From positions 62,001-126,000 of the forward strand of contig JBEKMN010000001.1 in NCBI GenBank assembly GCA_050008495.1: DNA of 64,000 nt, read 5' to 3'. Every line of letters starts with the position of its first letter. Position 1 is the first letter of the stretch. Below the pieces are notes generated by a model, which was not told the origin of the DNA, did not search any database, and worked only from the letters and a program-made list of their open reading frames with translations. A program made the translations under genes and the position numbers. Below are positions 8,255 through 17,682 of this stretch, one piece after another. This stretch comes from CAVROP01 sp050008495 (GTDB taxonomy: Bacteria > Acidobacteriota > Terriglobia > UBA7540).

Positions 8255-9415
8255 ATGAAGATCACAGACATCAAAACCTACCTGGTCGGCAATCCTTGGA
8301 AGAACTGGTTGTTTGTACAAGTAGAGACAGATGAGGGAATACAGGGGATTGGAGAAGGCACCCTGGGTCATTTGTCGCGGACGATCGAGACCGCCATTCA
8401 CGAACTGAAGGGGCAGATTCTGGGGCTCGAGGTGTTTCAGATTGAGATGTTGCTGCAACGATTCGTGCGGGACATCTATTCGGACGGTGGCCAGATTCTG
8501 ATGTGCGCTGCCTCGGCCATCGAGATCGCGTGCTGGGACATTATCGGGAAAGCCCTGGGCCAGCCGATCTACAACCTGCTGGGCGGGCGCTATCATGATA
8601 AGATTCGCGCCTACGCCAACGGCTGGTATCGCTGTCCGCGCACGCCTGAGGACTTCGCGAAAGCGGCCAAGCGGGTGGTCGCACTAGGCTACACGGCGAT
8701 GAAGTTCGATCCCTTCGGCGCGGAGTGGAGGAAACCGCATCCGGCCGAGTTGGACCTGGCGATTGACATTGTCAATGCAGTTCGTGAGGCGGTGGGTCCG
8801 AGCGTCGATTTGGCCGTCGAGGCTCACTCACGTTTCAGCGTGGAAACAGCCATCAGTGTGGGAAAGCGCCTCGAGGTGTCCGCCCCCGCCTGGTACGAAG
8901 ACCCGGTTCCGCACGGAAATATCCATGCCAGCATCGAGGTGGCGCGCCACATCAACGTGCCCGTAGGAACGGGGGAAAGTCTCGCTTCCAAGCAGCAGTT
9001 TGCAGAATTGTTACGCGAGGACGCTATCAATGTGATTACGGTTGAACCGCTGCACGTGGGCGGAATCCTCGCCACGCGCAAGATTGCCGACATGGTGGAC
9101 GCGCACTACGGCGTGATACTCCCGCACAGCGCGCAAGGGCCCATCTGCACGCTGGCTAATCTCCAGATCGATGCCTGTACTCCGAACTTCTATTTGCAAG
9201 AATACTTCGACCAGTTCAATGAGCCGTGGGAGAAGGATCTGCTCACCTGGACGCCCAAACTGGTCGGAGGTTACTTGGAGCTTCCCACGTCTCCAGGGCT
9301 GGGCGCTGAACTGAACTTGGAAGAGGTGAAGAAACACCCGTACGTCGAAACCGGACGCATGTTTCTTTTCGAGCCGGATTGGCATTTCCGGCAGGCTAAG
9401 CAGCCGGAGACATAA
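8255..9415 (+). CDS. Mandelate racemase/muconate lactonizing enzyme family dehydratase (galactonate dehydratase-like)
   Basis: This 386-residue enolase-superfamily enzyme probably dehydrates a sugar acid to a 2-keto-3-deoxy acid. The N-terminal capping domain (1-115) includes the loop motif GIGEG. The barrel carries K150 (AMKFDP), E189 and H191 (VEAHSRF), E215 (YEDP), E241 (GTGES), H267 (LHVGG), H291 (LPHSAQGPI) and E316 (LQEYF). This metal/acid-base set resembles D-galactonate dehydratase and relatives. The start at 8255 fits the family N-terminus (MKITDIKTYLV); an ATG at 8231 is possible. It is followed by a symporter, a GH2 enzyme and an aldolase. Substrate uncertain: arabinonate, galactonate, fuconate or similar. 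Confidence 0.87.
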   Translation: MKITDIKTYLVGNPWKNWLFVQVETDEGIQGIGEGTLGHLSRTIETAIHELKGQILGLEVFQIEMLLQRFVRDIYSDGGQILMCAASAIEIACWDIIGKALGQPIYNLLGGRYHDKIRAYANGWYRCPRTPEDFAKAAKRVVALGYTAMKFDPFGAEWRKPHPAELDLAIDIVNAVREAVGPSVDLAVEAHSRFSVETAISVGKRLEVSAPAWYEDPVPHGNIHASIEVARHINVPVGTGESLASKQQFAELLREDAINVITVEPLHVGGILATRKIADMVDAHYGVILPHSAQGPICTLANLQIDACTPNFYLQEYFDQFNEPWEKDLLTWTPKLVGGYLELPTSPGLGAELNLEEVKKHPYVETGRMFLFEPDWHFRQAKQPET

Positions 9416-9506
9416 CGCGCTGACCGAGAGCGGCGCGGACGCCGGGCGCCTGCCCACGGGCGGCCACAGGGGCCGCCCGTACGACCGTTGGACCCGAGGG
9501 TTTCCC

Positions 9507-11105
9507 ATGCTCATGAGACTCGGTTGGCTCGATTTCGCCGTCATCATCACTTACTTCGTTGTCGTGCTCGGTGTGGGCTATTGGCTCAAAGACAAGATGA
9601 AAACCTCGTCGGATTTCCTCCTGTCGAACCGCTCCTTTTCGCACTGGATCACGGGCATCGCTTTTATGTCGGCAAACCTGGGAGCCCTGGAGGTGATGGG
9701 CCATACCGCCAACGGCGCGAAGTATGGCATGAGAACCAACAATTGGTACTGGATCGGCGCCATCCCAGCCATGGTCTTTCTCGGCTTGTTCATGGTCCGC
9801 TACTACTACGCGAACGGCCTGCGCAGCGTTCCTGAGTATTTGCGCATGCGCTATGATCACCGCGCCCACATCCTCAATGCTTTCAGCTTCGCCATTGTCA
9901 CGGTGCTCATGTCGGGAATTGATATGTTCGCTTTTGCGGTGGTTTTTCGCAGCATGCTGGGCTGGCCCTTCACCGCCAGCGTGCTGCTGGCCAGCGGGGT
10001 GGTGCTGGTCTTTGTTTTTTGGGGCGGCCTCTCGTCCTCGATTTACAACGAGTTCCTTCAGTTCTTCCTGATTGTCATTGGGTTCCTCCCTCTGACTTTC
10101 CTGGGTCTGCACGAGGTGGGCGGCTGGAGCGGGTTGGTGGCGAAGTTGCCGGAGCAATACCTGCACACTTGGAAGGGGATGGGCGGCCCCGGAGATCCGC
10201 TGGGCGTACCCTGGTGGGTGATGGTGGTGGGCCTCGGACTGTGCGCGGCGCCGGCGTACTGGTGTACCGACTTCCTGCTGGTGCAGCGTGCCCTGGCTGC
10301 CAAGGATTTGGCGTCGTCGAGAAAGACGCCGCTCGTGGCGGCCGTTCCCAAAATGCTGTTTCCGGCCATTGTCACGGTGCAGGGAATGCTTGCCCTGGCT
10401 GTGGCCCCGTCGATCGTCAAGCACGATTACAACCTGGCTTTGCCGACGCTCATGGGACGTTACTATCACAGCGGCATGCTGGGGTTGGGTCTGACGGCGC
10501 TTCTGGCCAGCTTCATGTCCGGAATGGCCGGCAACATTACGGCCTTCAACACGGTCTTCACTTACGACATTTACCAGACCTACTTCGTCAAGAACCGCCC
10601 CGACCGGCATTATCTCAAAGTAGGGAAAATGGCCACGGTGGTGGGCGCCTGCTTTGCCTGCGCGTCGTCGTACATCGTACTTTATTTCAATAACCTGATG
10701 GACTACATGCAACTCATCGGGATTTTGTTCATTTCGCCGTTTTTCATCGTCTTCTTCCTCGGCATGTTCTGGAAGCGCCCCTCCGCTACGGCAGGGTTCT
10801 ACGGAATGGCTGCGGGACTTTCCGGGGCGGCCCTGGAGTACGTGCTTTACCGGCTGGGCGTGCTGAGGTTTACCTCCCCGATGGCGTCGAATATCTGGAC
10901 GGCGGTGTGGGGGCTTGCCGCAGGCTTGGTGGTGACGGTTGTTCTTAGCTTTGTGACCGAAGCGCCGCAAGCGGAAAAACTCAAAGGCCTGGTTTATTCG
11001 CGAGCGATGAAGCAGAAGGAGCCGGCGCCCTGGTTCCGCAGGCCTGTGTTTTATGCGGCGATTGTATTGGCGGTGTTCGTTGCGCTCAATATCAAGTTTT
11101 TCTGA
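9507..11105 (+). CDS. Sodium:solute symporter (SSS family)
   Basis: This 532-residue inner-membrane protein has about 13-14 hydrophobic segments and SSS-family features: an N-terminal helix with GYWLKDKMKTSSDFLLSNRS, the GALEVMGHTANGAKYGM segment of TM2, and MSGMAGNITAFNTVFTYDIY near 340, which corresponds to the sodium-binding part of TM8-9. It probably imports the sugar or sugar acid processed by the neighbours. ATG at 9507 has GAGGG 6 bp upstream; a second ATG lies 6 bp downstream. It sits 91 bp after the dehydratase and 121 bp before the GH2 gene, so co-transcription is likely. Confidence 0.92.
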   Translation: MLMRLGWLDFAVIITYFVVVLGVGYWLKDKMKTSSDFLLSNRSFSHWITGIAFMSANLGALEVMGHTANGAKYGMRTNNWYWIGAIPAMVFLGLFMVRYYYANGLRSVPEYLRMRYDHRAHILNAFSFAIVTVLMSGIDMFAFAVVFRSMLGWPFTASVLLASGVVLVFVFWGGLSSSIYNEFLQFFLIVIGFLPLTFLGLHEVGGWSGLVAKLPEQYLHTWKGMGGPGDPLGVPWWVMVVGLGLCAAPAYWCTDFLLVQRALAAKDLASSRKTPLVAAVPKMLFPAIVTVQGMLALAVAPSIVKHDYNLALPTLMGRYYHSGMLGLGLTALLASFMSGMAGNITAFNTVFTYDIYQTYFVKNRPDRHYLKVGKMATVVGACFACASSYIVLYFNNLMDYMQLIGILFISPFFIVFFLGMFWKRPSATAGFYGMAAGLSGAALEYVLYRLGVLRFTSPMASNIWTAVWGLAAGLVVTVVLSFVTEAPQAEKLKGLVYSRAMKQKEPAPWFRRPVFYAAIVLAVFVALNIKFF

Positions 11106-11226
11106 CCATTTGTGATTGGTGATTGGTGATCGACATGGACCAGAGTGTGCGTCGCTGTGAGCGGCAACCCAAGCATCTCTCGCATAGGGAACGCGCTCAG
11201 CACAACGGGAGTGAGGTAGATCGAAT

Positions 11227-13638
11227 ATGGTGAATCGCCGGAGATTTGTGGCTACGTTGGGCGGATGCGTGGTTTTGCCCGCCGCGTCGCTGGCGCTGCA
11301 CGGCTCCGAAACGAATGGGGACACGCCTTCAGCGGGGCCACGGTCCCGCGTCGACTTAAACGGACAATGGGAGCGCCGGATCGACGGGGAGTTGTATGAT
11401 CTCGTGCAAGTGCCCTCCTCGCTGCGCCCGTCGGGGAACTACCGGCTGAAACGTGAGTTCCTGCTGCCCGAACTTTCCACGCACGAGCGGGCAATTCTGC
11501 ACTTCGACGCCATCACCTATTTCGGCCGGGCGTTTGTGAATGGCGCGGAAATCGGCGTCATGGGGCCCTACGTACCCTTCGAGTTTGAGTTCACGCCGCA
11601 GGCCAAGAAGGGCGCCAACATTGTGGAAGTGGCGATCGCTGACCTTACGCCGGAGCCGGGCGGCGCCGGCAAAGACGAACTGGCGTTGGGCGTGAATCCG
11701 GGTTGGGAAGCTTACGGCGGAATCATTCGGGACGTCTACGCTGAAGTGCGCCCGGCAGCTTTCGTAGACAATGTGCGTTTCGGGTACAAGCTCGAGCCGG
11801 GTTATGCCAAGGCGGCCTGCAAAGCGCAGGTGATGGTGTCAGCATCCAGCGAGACCTCAGCCCGCGTTGAGGTGGCTCTGCTGCGCTTGGGGTCGGAAGT
11901 GGCGCGAGCGGAAAAGGCTGTGTCGATCCCGTCCGGTGCAAGCGGGGTTGAATTGGAGTTTGAGATCACGGCGCCGGTGTTGTGGTCGCCTGAAGAACCG
12001 AATCTCTACGAGCTGCGTGCAACCTTGAAAAGCGATCATGGCATGGACCGCTGGAGTTGCCGGACGGGATTCCGTGAGGTGGCGGCGCGTGGGCCGGATT
12101 TTCTTCTCAACGGCCAGCGGCTGGTGCTCAAGGGAGTCTGCCGGCACGACATGTGGAAAGAGCAGGGTTTCACCCTCACGCACCGCCAGATGGAGCAGGA
12201 CATGCGGATGATCAAGGCCCTGGGCGCGAATTTCATCCGCCAGGTCCATTACCCACACCACCGACACATGGTGGAATTGGCGGATGAGTTGGGCTTGCTG
12301 GTGAGCGAGGAGCCAGGCTACTGGGGAATGAATTTTTCGAAGATGCCGCGTTCGATGATCGAATTGGGCTACCGGACCATGGAAAGAGTCGTGCAGCGCG
12401 ATTGGAACTCGCCGTCCGTATTTGCCTGGCTGCTCGCCAATGAATGCGAATACACGGTGGAATACCTGCGCGAGGGCAAAGCGCGCTGCAATCGGCTCGA
12501 TCCCATCGGACGCTTTGTTTCTGCGGCCAACAGCATGCCCAAGGAGAAGGCGAAGCCCATTTTCGAAGCAGCCGGAATGGACTTCTTCGATCAGCATCCT
12601 TACACCTACGACGTCGAAGACTTCAAAAGAGAAGCCGATTTCGACGGCCCGGCTCGTCCGTTGACCTTTACGGAGTGGGGCGGCAAAGCGATTGGTCAGT
12701 CGCAGGTGGTTATGCAGGGTAGCGTCGATCGGCTGCTTGATCTCGTCGATTCGGGGCAACTCGCTGGCCACGTTTTCTGGAGCTGGCAGGACCTGCGGCA
12801 GTATAGCCGAATCGATTGGGAGATGCGGGACGGCATCCTGGAGTCGGGCGTTGTCACTGAGAGCCGCGAGCCGCGCGATGTTCCGTACCTTGAATTAGCT
12901 CGCTTATTCGCAGAGCGCCGCCATGCCGCTGAGCCCGAGGCCACGCGGCCTCTTGTTGTCCCTCTAAAGTGGACGCCGTGGTCGCGGAAGAGTTCCTTCC
13001 AACCGCTGGACCTTCAGGCGCTGGCCGAAAGCCCGGAGGGCGTGAAAGCCTGGGCTAGCTTGGAAACCGCTTTGGCGCAGTTCTGGCGCCAGGCCCCCAT
13101 GGCGGAAGACCAGTGGAAGCGAATCGGGGAGAAATTCGTGTTGTGGCAAGGGTCCGAGCTGGCAATCGGTGGCATTCCTTTTCGCTTTCCGGTCATCAAG
13201 GGTACGGCGCGGCCGATCGTGCTGACGCAGGATGTGCCCGAGGCCACGATTCCGCTCAACCGCGAATGCACGAGGCTGCACATTCTAGGGCAGGTGACGT
13301 TTCCTGTCGGTTATCCGGTGGTTGGAAAGCGCGGCGAACGAGTGGCAAGCTACCGAGTGCGATACAGCGAAGGAGGGCAGCGGGAGGCACCGGTTCGGAA
13401 CGGGATCGAGGTCGCGCAGTCGAATCGGATTCATGCCGCGACGCGCATCGACCCGGTGGCGACCGCGGCACAGCGGGCGCTCGAGTACGTGAAAGACGTG
13501 GTGCGCGAGCAGTATCAGGTGCTGCTCTGGAGTTTGCCTGTGGAGCCGGGGAAAGTGGAGAGCCTGCAATGTAAACTGGAGACTGGCCAGCCCGCGCTGG
13601 CATTGTTCGCGATTACGGCAGAACAGGCTACTACGTGA
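11227..13638 (+). CDS. Glycoside hydrolase family 2 (beta-galactosidase/beta-glucuronidase type), exported
   Basis: This 803-residue GH2 enzyme has a twin-arginine-like signal (NRRRFVATLGG, then a hydrophobic stretch to ~24). The domain order is a jelly-roll sugar-binding domain (about 45-175), an Ig-like domain (about 180-285) and a TIM barrel (about 290-560). The acid/base is Glu406 (WLLANECEY) and the nucleophile Glu483 (FTEWGG). The roughly 240 C-terminal residues after the barrel form an extra part I cannot assign. It probably acts in the periplasm on oligosaccharides before import by the upstream symporter. GH2 covers beta-galactosidase, glucuronidase and mannosidase activities, so specificity is not claimed. 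No strong ribosome-binding site was seen. Confidence 0.9.
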   Translation: MVNRRRFVATLGGCVVLPAASLALHGSETNGDTPSAGPRSRVDLNGQWERRIDGELYDLVQVPSSLRPSGNYRLKREFLLPELSTHERAILHFDAITYFGRAFVNGAEIGVMGPYVPFEFEFTPQAKKGANIVEVAIADLTPEPGGAGKDELALGVNPGWEAYGGIIRDVYAEVRPAAFVDNVRFGYKLEPGYAKAACKAQVMVSASSETSARVEVALLRLGSEVARAEKAVSIPSGASGVELEFEITAPVLWSPEEPNLYELRATLKSDHGMDRWSCRTGFREVAARGPDFLLNGQRLVLKGVCRHDMWKEQGFTLTHRQMEQDMRMIKALGANFIRQVHYPHHRHMVELADELGLLVSEEPGYWGMNFSKMPRSMIELGYRTMERVVQRDWNSPSVFAWLLANECEYTVEYLREGKARCNRLDPIGRFVSAANSMPKEKAKPIFEAAGMDFFDQHPYTYDVEDFKREADFDGPARPLTFTEWGGKAIGQSQVVMQGSVDRLLDLVDSGQLAGHVFWSWQDLRQYSRIDWEMRDGILESGVVTESREPRDVPYLELARLFAERRHAAEPEATRPLVVPLKWTPWSRKSSFQPLDLQALAESPEGVKAWASLETALAQFWRQAPMAEDQWKRIGEKFVLWQGSELAIGGIPFRFPVIKGTARPIVLTQDVPEATIPLNRECTRLHILGQVTFPVGYPVVGKRGERVASYRVRYSEGGQREAPVRNGIEVAQSNRIHAATRIDPVATAAQRALEYVKDVVREQYQVLLWSLPVEPGKVESLQCKLETGQPALALFAITAEQATT

Positions 13639-13653
13639 AAAGTTGAAGTCATT

Positions 13654-13745
13654 GTCATCCTGAGCGCAGCGAAGGATCTCGGTAGTTGTTTTTGGTTTGA
13701 CAGCCTGCCGGGACTGCCGAGATCCTTCGCTGCGCTCAGGATGAC
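13654..13745. repeat. Dispersed hairpin repeat (GTCATCCTGAGCG type)
   Basis: The arms GTCATCCTGAGCGCAGCGAA... and its inverse ...TTCGCTGCGCTCAGGATGAC are about 28 bp each and nearly perfect, with a ~36 nt loop. The element sits between the GH2 and aldolase genes. The same element occurs at 19666, 51438 and 63439, with single arms at 6751 and 33866. It could act as an mRNA stem or weak terminator inside the operon. Confidence 0.85.
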
Positions 13746-13777
13746 AGCATGAGGAGTTAGCACGGAGGACAGACTCG

Positions 13778-14695
13778 ATGGAACTTCACAAGCCTCTGCG
13801 TGGAGTGATCACGGCCATGATTACGCCGCTCAGAGGCCGCGATGAGCTTGACCACTCCGGCCTTGAGCGCTTGGTCGAACACCTGATCGCGGGCGGCGTT
13901 CACGGCCTGTTTATCCTGGGAACGACCGGGGAAGCTCCGGGGCTGAGTTACCGGCTGCGCGCCGAGCTCATCGAGCGAACATGCAAGCAAGTGGCCGCGC
14001 GGCTACCGGTGATCGTGGGCATCACGGACACTGCCTTTGTGGAAGCGGTGAGCCTGGCCACCGCAGCACGGAAATTCGGCGCGCAGGCGGTGGTGGCGTC
14101 GGCGCCCTATTACTTTCCCGCCAGCCAGGTGGAATTGCTGGATTTTGTCGAGCACCTTGCCGCTGAAGTACCTCTGCCCCTGCTTTTGTATAACGCCCCT
14201 ACAAATACCGGTCACACTTTTGAGCCTTCGACCGTGCTTCGAGCCGCGGCGATTCCCAACGTGATAGGGCTTAAGGACAGCGGGGGCGACATGACCTACT
14301 TTCATTCCGTGGTCGAGCGTCTGAAGGCGCGGCCGGATTTTACGCTTCTGGTGGGGCCCGAAGAACTGCTGGCGGAGGCGGTCCTGCTGGGCGCACACGG
14401 TGGGATGTGCGGCGGGTCCAATTTCTGCCCGCAACTCTACGTGCGCCTGTACGAGGCGGCGGTGACGAGGGACCTCGAGTGGGTTCGCGTCTTCCACAGC
14501 AGAGTCATGCGTATTTCCACCACGATCTATCGAGTCGGGCGCTATAAGTCAAGTTATCTGAAAGGGCTGAAGTGCGCGGTTTCGCTTTTGGGTATTTCGG
14601 ATGATTTCATGGCTGAGCCGTTCCGCGCTTTTGACAGTCCGGAACGCGCCAAGGTGCGGCAGCACATGGTCGATCAGGGCCTGCTGGCCGGGTAG
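13778..14695 (+). CDS. Dihydrodipicolinate synthase/N-acetylneuraminate lyase family aldolase
   Basis: This 305-residue class I aldolase has the Schiff-base Lys166 in VIGLKDSGG, the carboxylate-binding motif LGTTGEAPGL (47-56) and the catalytic Tyr138 in LYNAPTNTG. The context (sugar dehydrogenase, sugar-acid dehydratase, symporter, two glycosidases) argues against lysine synthesis and for a 2-keto-3-deoxy-sugar-acid aldolase or dehydratase giving pyruvate plus an aldehyde, or alpha-ketoglutarate semialdehyde. It begins at ATG 13778 behind GGAGGACAGACTCG. A hairpin repeat separates it from the GH2 gene. Confidence 0.88.
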   Translation: MELHKPLRGVITAMITPLRGRDELDHSGLERLVEHLIAGGVHGLFILGTTGEAPGLSYRLRAELIERTCKQVAARLPVIVGITDTAFVEAVSLATAARKFGAQAVVASAPYYFPASQVELLDFVEHLAAEVPLPLLLYNAPTNTGHTFEPSTVLRAAAIPNVIGLKDSGGDMTYFHSVVERLKARPDFTLLVGPEELLAEAVLLGAHGGMCGGSNFCPQLYVRLYEAAVTRDLEWVRVFHSRVMRISTTIYRVGRYKSSYLKGLKCAVSLLGISDDFMAEPFRAFDSPERAKVRQHMVDQGLLAG

Positions 14696-14732
14696 CAAGA
14701 TGCTTTGGCCCGCAGCCCGAAAGCCATAAAGA

Positions 14733-14811
14733 CTCACCACGGAGATCACAGAGTTCACAGAGAAAGTCCAAGGTTCTTTTTCTGCGAATTCTGTGAACTC
14801 TGTGGTGAATC
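14733..14811. repeat. Inverted-repeat pair of short tandem units
   Basis: The left arm (ACTCACCACGGAGATCACAG and on) and right arm (...CTGTGAACTCTGTGGTGAAT) are complementary. Both are built of 7-mer-like units (ATCACAG, AGTTCAC, AGAGAAA). The element lies between the aldolase stop and the GH51-like start. Confidence 0.7.
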
Positions 14812-14840
14812 CTTTGAGACAGACGTGCGCCGCAGGGAGT

Positions 14841-17174
14841 ATGAACGTTATGCTACCGGGACTTTTCTTATTCATGGCTCTGAGCGCGCTTCCGCAGCTT
14901 CAGAATCCAGGCTTTGAAGCTGCCGAACCGCTGAGGGGTTGGGCAATAGATTCACCCGCACAAGACAGGAAAAGCGTGGAAGTGCGCGCCGACTCCGCGG
15001 AGAAGAAAGAGGGAAAGCAATCGCTGGTGATGGAAGCCCGCGCCCCCGCCCGCTATTCGCTGAATCAGTGGGTTGTGCTTCCGGTGGGAACGCTGTGGCG
15101 GGCGCGAGTGTGGATCAAGACCGAAGGACTGTCCGCGACAGGAAGTGGGGAGGCAGGCGCGCGGATATTAATTGACTCACGCGAAGGTCTATTGGGTAGA
15201 AGTAACCCGAGGTCCGGCACGTCGCCCTGGGAGGAAGAGGAAGTGACCTTCGAGGCCCCGACGCCCGAGGACGTGGACATTATCCTTGTCGGCTTCGAAA
15301 ACAGTTCAGGCAAAGTGTGGTTCGACGGGTTTCGTTTGGAACCGATGGCGCGGCCCGTCGAGAACGATGTTCGGATTTTTCATCAGAAGCTAAGCAAGCT
15401 GCCCATCGACCTCAAGCAGTGCGGGCAATTCATTGAGCCCCTGTGCCGCCTTCTGCCCTCCATGCTTGCCCAGCAGGTCGAATCCACCAGCTTCGAAGAG
15501 GAAGCGGAGTGGTGGCCGAGCTATAAAAGGGAAATCGACAAACCCCACCGGCCCTGGTATCCCGAAGGAGCCGTGCACGTCGCGAAGTATACTCTTGACA
15601 CCGAGAACCCATTCAACGGCAAGCGCTCGCAAAAGATCGAGCTTCCCGTTCCGCGGGCTCGAGCCGGGATTGCGCAAGACGGCTTCTATCTTCGAAAAGG
15701 CATGGGCTACCGGCTTCGACTGCACATGAGAGGCCAAGGGAATGTTCCCGTGTGGGCATCGCTCTCCGGCGACGGCGCGCGTGCAGCCGGCCCTGTGTTG
15801 CTCGGTCGCGCCGGCGAGAATTGGCAGGGCGCGGAAACGGTGCTGCGGTCAACGCGTGACGTCCAGAACGCCACCTTGAACATTGAGTTTGAAGGCCCGG
15901 GAAGCTTGTGGCTCGACCGGATCTACATGATTGATGAGGACGCCGTACTCGGACTCTGGCGGCGGGATGTCGTTGCTGCGTTGAAAGAGATGACACCTGG
16001 AGTCATCAGGTTTGGAGGGAGCTCGCTGGAGGTCTTCGAGTGGGATCAGTGCATCGGTTCGTGGGACACGCGGGTGCCGTACACGACCATTCCGTGGCGC
16101 GGCCTCGAGCCGAATTTCGTCGGCGTCGAGGAATTCGTTCAGTTGTGCCAATATGTTGGCGCCGAGCCTCTGGTTTGCGTGCGTTGGACGGGCAAGACCC
16201 CGGTGGATGCCGCCGCCGAGGTCGAATACTTCAATGGCGGCCCGCAAACTCGCTGGGGGAAAGTGCGTGCGCAGAACGGCCACGCGGCTCCGTACGGGGT
16301 GAAGTACTGGCAGATCGGAAATGAAATCGGTGGCCCGAAGTACGACGCCTCCGTGCGCGCCTTCGCGGAAGCGATTCGCAGAGTTGATCCCGTGGCCAAA
16401 GTGCTTTCATCTTTTCCTTCTGCCGACACGCTCCGCGAAGGCGGCGGTTACCTCGATTACCTGTGCCCTCATCAGTACGACTGCGGGGATTTGTGGGGTA
16501 AAGAAGCGGAACTGAAGTTCCTTCAGGACCAGATTGCGCGCTACGGTGCGGGAAGGAACGTGCGGGTGGCCGTCACGGAATGGAATACAACGGCGGGAGA
16601 GATGGGACTTACGCGAGGAATGCTCCAGACCCTGGGGAACGCCCTGAGCTGCTCGCGGTATCAGAACCTGTTGCAGCGCTACGCGGATCTGGACGAAATA
16701 GCAATCCGATCGAACTTGGTGGACAGCTTTGGCTCCGGGGTTCTACTGCCGGGGCCGGGCTGGCTGTATCTTGCACCCACGTATTATTCGCAGAAGCTGT
16801 ACACGCGCGCGGCAGGTTCCTACCCACTGCGAATCGAGCGGAGAACTTCGCTGCCGTGGTATCTCCAGGAGCCCGACCTGAGTGCCACGCTCAGTGAGGA
16901 TGGAAAGGCACTGCGAATTTACAGTGTCAACTCGACCGGCGAGACCAGGCAACTGATGTTTCACCTCGTGGATTTTCCTGGGGCCATTCGAGGAGGCTCG
17001 GCTTATGTCTTAAAAGACCGAGACGCGGCGGGCACTCCTGAAGTCATGAATGGCCGCGACGACCCTCAAAGGATCGCACCCGTTACAAGCCCCGTGGCGG
17101 TTGGCGGCAGGGATTTTGACTATGCCTTCGAGCCCTTTACCGTGACACTGCTTGAGCTTAACCTCGTCGAATAG
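14841..17174 (+). CDS. Alpha-L-arabinofuranosidase-like glycosidase (GH51-type), secreted
   Basis: This protein of about 777 residues has an N-terminal signal (LPGLFLFMALSALP), a first carbohydrate-binding-like beta domain (about 20-170, starting LQNPGFEAAEPLRGW), a second (about 225-365), and a GH51-type TIM barrel. The acid/base is Glu495 (QIGNEIGGP), the nucleophile Glu580 (VTEWNTT), and PGVIRFGGSS (about 386-395) marks barrel strand 1. A C-terminal beta domain follows. Arabinofuranosidases release L-arabinose from hemicellulose or pectin side chains. The start is uncertain: 14841 is the first upstream ATG, but 14850 has GGAG at a better distance. It is the last gene of the carbohydrate locus. 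Confidence 0.85.
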   Translation: MNVMLPGLFLFMALSALPQLQNPGFEAAEPLRGWAIDSPAQDRKSVEVRADSAEKKEGKQSLVMEARAPARYSLNQWVVLPVGTLWRARVWIKTEGLSATGSGEAGARILIDSREGLLGRSNPRSGTSPWEEEEVTFEAPTPEDVDIILVGFENSSGKVWFDGFRLEPMARPVENDVRIFHQKLSKLPIDLKQCGQFIEPLCRLLPSMLAQQVESTSFEEEAEWWPSYKREIDKPHRPWYPEGAVHVAKYTLDTENPFNGKRSQKIELPVPRARAGIAQDGFYLRKGMGYRLRLHMRGQGNVPVWASLSGDGARAAGPVLLGRAGENWQGAETVLRSTRDVQNATLNIEFEGPGSLWLDRIYMIDEDAVLGLWRRDVVAALKEMTPGVIRFGGSSLEVFEWDQCIGSWDTRVPYTTIPWRGLEPNFVGVEEFVQLCQYVGAEPLVCVRWTGKTPVDAAAEVEYFNGGPQTRWGKVRAQNGHAAPYGVKYWQIGNEIGGPKYDASVRAFAEAIRRVDPVAKVLSSFPSADTLREGGGYLDYLCPHQYDCGDLWGKEAELKFLQDQIARYGAGRNVRVAVTEWNTTAGEMGLTRGMLQTLGNALSCSRYQNLLQRYADLDEIAIRSNLVDSFGSGVLLPGPGWLYLAPTYYSQKLYTRAAGSYPLRIERRTSLPWYLQEPDLSATLSEDGKALRIYSVNSTGETRQLMFHLVDFPGAIRGGSAYVLKDRDAAGTPEVMNGRDDPQRIAPVTSPVAVGGRDFDYAFEPFTVTLLELNLVE

Positions 17175-17289
17175 CGGTCCGGGAAGGCGTTGTTGGACAC
17201 GGCGTCCCAGGTCGTTGCTTGCGGATGGCCGCGAGGGCCGCTGCTAAAATACTTTTGCGCCCACGAAATGAAGGTGCAGGTGGAACAGG

Positions 17290-17628
17290 ATGGAGCAAAC
17301 GAGATTCGAGGAACTGGTCGCGCAAGCCGTCGACGACCTGCCGGAAACGTTCCGTGAAAAACTGGAGAACGTGGCGATCATCGTGGAAGACTTGCCGCCG
17401 GAGGAATCGCTGCGCGGCGGGCTGCTGCTGGGGCTGTTTCACGGCGTCCCGCGCACGGAGAAAAGCGTGTTCTACTCCAGTCCGCCGGATCGGATTTTTC
17501 TATACCAGCGAAACATCGAGGCGGTATGTCGCAACGAGGCTGAGGTACGTCGTCAGATTAGGGCTACGCTGCTGCATGAGGTGGGGCACTATTTCGGACT
17601 TAGTGAGGACGAGTTGCGCTCGGTGTGA
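17290..17628 (+). CDS. Small zinc metallopeptidase-like protein (zincin, DUF1025/PF06262 type)
   Basis: This 112-residue protein is of the minimal 'metallopeptidase family' type: N-terminal MEQTRFEELVAQAVDDLP, a central beta part ending DRIFLYQRNIE, and the zinc motif HEVGHYFG (96-103) followed by acidic EDEL. Such proteins have a gluzincin-like fold, but their substrates are largely unknown. The start at 17290 follows a GG-rich stretch (GGTGGAACAGG); no signal peptide, so cytosolic. It stands alone between the GH51 gene and the convergent PfkB gene. Confidence 0.9.
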   Translation: MEQTRFEELVAQAVDDLPETFREKLENVAIIVEDLPPEESLRGGLLLGLFHGVPRTEKSVFYSSPPDRIFLYQRNIEAVCRNEAEVRRQIRATLLHEVGHYFGLSEDELRSV

Positions 17629-17682
17629 GGGACACGGCAGTGGCAGGTAATCCGAGACATCCGGCAATCGCCACACGATAAT

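Noticed and set aside
9396..11324. A 642-codon open frame on the minus strand
   Set aside because: It lies antisense to the clear sodium/solute symporter, is full of His/Arg/Gln low-complexity text and has no recognisable domain. It is a GC-rich shadow frame.
13778..14695. dapA (4-hydroxy-tetrahydrodipicolinate synthase) for lysine synthesis
   Set aside because: The family is right, but the gene sits between glycosidase genes in a sugar locus, so a sugar-acid aldolase is more likely; no dapA symbol was given.
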